Origin: Antedon mediterranea | Taxonomy: Eukaryota > Echinodermata > Crinoidea > Comatulida > Antedonidae | Assembly (NCBI RefSeq): GCF_964355755.1 | Contig: NC_092671.1 | Coordinates: 9,559,001 to 9,623,000, forward strand | DNA: 64,000 bases | Reading direction: 5' to 3' | Shown here: one piece after another, positions 61,901 to 64,000 of the stretch | How the letters are laid out: every line of letters begins with the position of its first letter | Position numbering within the stretch: position 1 is the first letter of the stretch | Translations under genes and position numbers: made by a program | The notes under the pieces: model-generated | Told to the model about the DNA's origin: nothing | Databases searched by the model: none | What the model saw: the letters and a program-made list of their open reading frames with translations, nothing else

Positions 61901-63954
61901 ATTTTACAGCATGCCAACTCCCTACCCTCCCCCGCAGATACGGTATGTAAACATTTATTTAATTTATTTATGCTTATCATTATAGGAGTACACGTCTGAT
62001 GACCCTGCTGACGATTCATTTCTAGCAGAAATATTAGTAAAGCTAACCTCTCTCTACCAAGATCCTCTGCCGACAAACTTTAAGCCAACATGGGCTTTGA
62101 AAGCTACTTGGAGCGATATACCTCAACGACCGGCTGATGCCAGCGTAGATAGGGTATGTAATCACATTCAGGTTCATTTATATTACGCTTTTTTATAGTC
62201 TTAAATACTTGACAGACTCAAAACTCAAAATGGTACTCGTAAAGTTTCACCCTGTCTTTTTGAAAAACAAAACCTAATCTCGACACAAATGAACTTTCAG
62301 ACCTCACTTAATATGGCGTAAGTTTAACTTTATACTTTTCATTTTTTTTTTATAGCGGAACACATTCCAGTCGATTATAATGACGGACGGGTTATACAGT
62401 TTTGGAATGTTTGTTTACGAAGGCGGTGACATGCGGTGGGATTCTAGTCTAGAGGACCGTCAAGACGCCACGATCGGCTACAATATTAGGGATGAAGACC
62501 CAGTGAATTTTCTACAGGGCCAGTACAGACCGGATGAGATTATAGGAAATACAGACCAGTATGGCCAGTGGGTATTTCGGCTTGAAGGTAACACCGAAGA
62601 CACTATCAACCCGAAGCAACGATGTCGTGAGTGGTATGCCAATGACGTCATGGAAGACTTTAACACAGATAATTTGGGGACCTGTCCCTGTAGTTTGTTA
62701 CAGGTTGTTCTGGACGGGCGCTACTCACAGAGTCCAGTCATTTCTATTAGCAACACTCCGTTTGATACACTCGTAAATTCTAATCTAGAAGAAGTTGGAA
62801 TATCATCCTCTTTGTTTGCAGATGTTGTAACCCTGCTAAATGAAGGTAAGATTTTATGCCGTTACTATGTATGTTTCACTATTTTATTCAATACTATAGC
62901 TTCTTTACCAGGAGACGGTTGCGCTAAACGATTTAATATGTTTATTCACTTGGTATACAACATATTCTATTTGTTTACATTGATTTGATAGCTTCTTCAT
63001 ACGCATGGTGTTTCCAGTCATCGACTCCTAACTTCTTTCTATCCCGGACGCAGTGCTGCTATCGCCTGAATGGGTTTTCTCTAATTGAAGGCTACCTTGG
63101 TATTGGCTCAAGTAGCTTCGTTGTGAAATATGGTTACACTTTTGGACGATGGCTGATTTTTGATCAATATATCAAATATATAGGTAAGTTATAACTGTAA
63201 TTTCATTAAATTTTCATATCCTCAACAGACTGCGTAAACTAATATTTAATGTACACATGTGTTAACTTGTTTTCCGCTGTTGTGGCGTTACTGACGGTAT
63301 TACAAAATGGAAAAGCTCTACTTGTTACTTGCACAACGCTTTGTGTGAACGCGCATGCACGATGACACTGATACTCTAGTATAACCTTTGCCATTCGCAA
63401 CTTACAATGTACAATTTCATCATCTCTTTCTAAATATTATGTTCTAGAAAATGATCTGATGCCACAGTATTATTGCTGCAAAGAGTCACAGGATGAGGCG
63501 ATGTGTGATCTGTATTATGAGCGACGACCTCCGAGCAATTGCCAAGCATATACACCACCAGCCATATGTAAGTAATAGTTCGGCTGCCACTACTCGTAAA
63601 CGAATTACGTTGTATTTCTATATTCAATGCACAACTCCGTCCTCTTGGTAAACGCATTTATCTGCGCATGAGAAAATTAGAGCACGTGGACTAAATCATT
63701 CACTGATGAGTCATGTGACCAATACATTTTTACCGTTGTTTCTTACAGCTTGGATGTTCGGGGACCCCCATATCGTCACTAGTGATGGGTATCAGTACAC
63801 ATTCAATGGCAAAGGAGAATATATCTGCTCTGATGTAGACAACGGTCTATTTCAACTACAGTGTCGAATGGGAGAACCGCTATCAGAGGAGCAGGTTGAT
63901 GCCACCATATTCTCTGCTTTCACAGGAGTACATACAGGGAACAGTAGCACTTAC
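49938..63954 (+). CDS. NIDO-AMOP-VWD mosaic protein, MUC4/SUSD2-like, partial at 3' end (at least 1054 aa, 17 exons)
   Basis: Exons: 49938-50019, 51795-51887, 54561-54695, 55085-55336, 55700-55942, 56052-56177, 56337-56645, 56813-56992, 57655-57774, 60619-60741, 60983-61140, 61548-61712, 61986-62153, 62356-62845, 62992-63183, 63448-63567, 63749-63954 (then a GTGAGT donor). All phases agree. Order: signal peptide (1-27, ending LLPCCVLG), Ser/Thr-rich spacer (28-58), EGF (59-103), two HYR (104-268), two LDLa (269-345), two sushi (about 346-473), two calcium-type EGF (474-554), NIDO (555-798), AMOP (about 808-985), start of VWD (GDPHIVTSDGYQYTFNGKGEY, from about 989). NIDO-AMOP-VWD is the core of MUC4, SUSD2 and invertebrate mucin-like proteins. 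Those are usually membrane anchored and act in adhesion or surface protection. The C-terminus is beyond the window. Confidence 0.87.
50964..51124. mobile_element. TTAA-flanked MITE (161 bp), GCCGATTTTCC ends
   Basis: Left GCCGATTTTCCATTAGGCGAAT and right ATTCGCCTAGTGGAAAATCGGC are inverted, and arms extend through TTCGCGCGAATCGAAAGCG to about 45 bp. TTAA lies on both sides (50960-50963, 51125-51128). Confidence 0.83.
52691..53777. mobile_element. 1.09-kb foldback element with long AGGCCCTGTTCAGACCCATG termini
   Basis: The left arm AGGCCCTGTTCAGACCCATGGCGTTAGACCGTTTTAGCGTAC is mirrored at 53737-53777. Sub-terminal degenerate copies (CCGTTTTAGCGTACGACGCTA near 52832-52852, CGTACGCTATGGGTCTGAAC near 53667-53686) extend it. 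A TA dinucleotide flanks both ends. No transposase was seen in the interior. Confidence 0.85.
53990..54236 (+). mobile_element. Possible LINE 3' tail
   Basis: Ends ATGAGATGCAAATAAATCAAATCAAA, a short-word repeated terminus typical of CR1-like elements. No coding remnant. Confidence 0.35.
57512..57561. repeat. 50-bp perfect palindrome
   Basis: TAATTTGTCAAAACCAAGTT-GTGATCAC-AACTTGGTTTTGACAAATTA, no loop, symmetric about 57536/57537. It continues imperfectly outward through ATAATAA/TTATTAT. Confidence 0.88.
58024..58059. repeat. Perfect hairpin, 16-bp arms
   Basis: CATAGAGATATTATAG and its inverse flank a TTCA loop. Confidence 0.8.
59340..59552 (-). mobile_element. LINE ORF2 C-terminal fragment
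   Basis: An in-frame minus stretch reads VFEDEYHFTLVCPFYSDIR, then KLGKYLFFSF and a TGA stop at 59340-59342. The E-x-HF-x3-CP-x-Y-x2-R block is typical of the end of non-LTR ORF2 proteins. A 3' tail with CCAAAGGCCATATATAATAAATG follows toward 59260. Confidence 0.7.
60983..62580 (+). other. NIDO domain exons (11-14)
   Basis: Shows the nidogen N-terminal pattern: FPYGSQFLSNVYITENGIF, IIAPFWADGDLSAGIGDVYFQ, LKATWSDIPQ, NTFQSIIMTDGLYSFGMFVY and the closing GQWVFRL. In nidogen-like proteins this domain is extracellular and adhesive. Confidence 0.85.
62620..63567 (+). other. AMOP domain exons (14-16)
   Basis: Starts CREWY, contains TCPCSLLQVVLD, WCFQSS, QCCYRL and ends YYCCKES..CDLYYERRPPSNC, matching the AMOP cysteine order of MUC4 and SUSD2. 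Confidence 0.82.
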
Positions 63955-64000
63955 GTGAGTGTTATTTATCCTTTTCAGAGTAATTTGACCAATCACAAAC
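63749..64000 (+). other. Beginning of VWD domain
   Basis: WMFGDPHIVTSDGYQYTFNG is the standard VWD entry motif. The exon ends at 63954 and the domain must continue beyond the window. Confidence 0.85.

Overview
This is a eukaryotic, AT-rich, intron-rich animal genome segment. Four complete and one partial multi-exon protein genes can be reconstructed by joining short open stretches at GT/AG splice sites. In every gene the exon phases match and the total coding length divides by three. The family content (Notch-ligand-like DSL/EGF protein, HYR/sushi/NIDO/AMOP/VWD protein), frequent TAGGCCTA-type words, 5S-like and tRNA-like SINE pieces and many small inverted-repeat transposons suggest a marine deuterostome, probably an echinoderm. 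The species is an inference and cannot be fixed from the sequence alone.

Layout. 229-9140 (minus): an LRRC71 orthologue, 13 exons, 467 aa. 9141-17962: intergenic, filled with tandem repeats, MITEs and a tiny perfect hairpin element. 17963-26021 (minus): SAC3D1 (SAC3/GANP family), 9 exons, 356 aa, with two neighbouring foldback elements in intron 1. 26497-29091 (minus): an MFSD6-type major facilitator, 3 exons, 574 aa. 29092-36351: intergenic with LINE remains, including a 5'-truncated reverse transcriptase. 36352-47004 (plus): a single-pass DSL protein, 11 exons, 1448 aa, with a Notch-ligand N-terminus, a DSL domain and 27 EGF repeats. 47005-49937: intergenic with a duplicated gene end, a minisatellite, MITEs and SINE-like pieces. 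49938-63954 and beyond (plus): a secreted or surface mosaic protein (Ser/Thr stretch, EGF, 2 HYR, 2 LDLa, 2 sushi, 2 EGF-CA, NIDO, AMOP, start of VWD) that runs off the right edge.

The genes do not form one pathway. LRRC71, SAC3D1 and MFSD6 are housekeeping or cilium-associated families. The two right-hand genes are extracellular or cell-surface mosaics of the kind expanded in echinoderms. The most notable items are the atypical DSL protein and the dense, varied set of inverted-repeat elements, several with clear target-site duplications.
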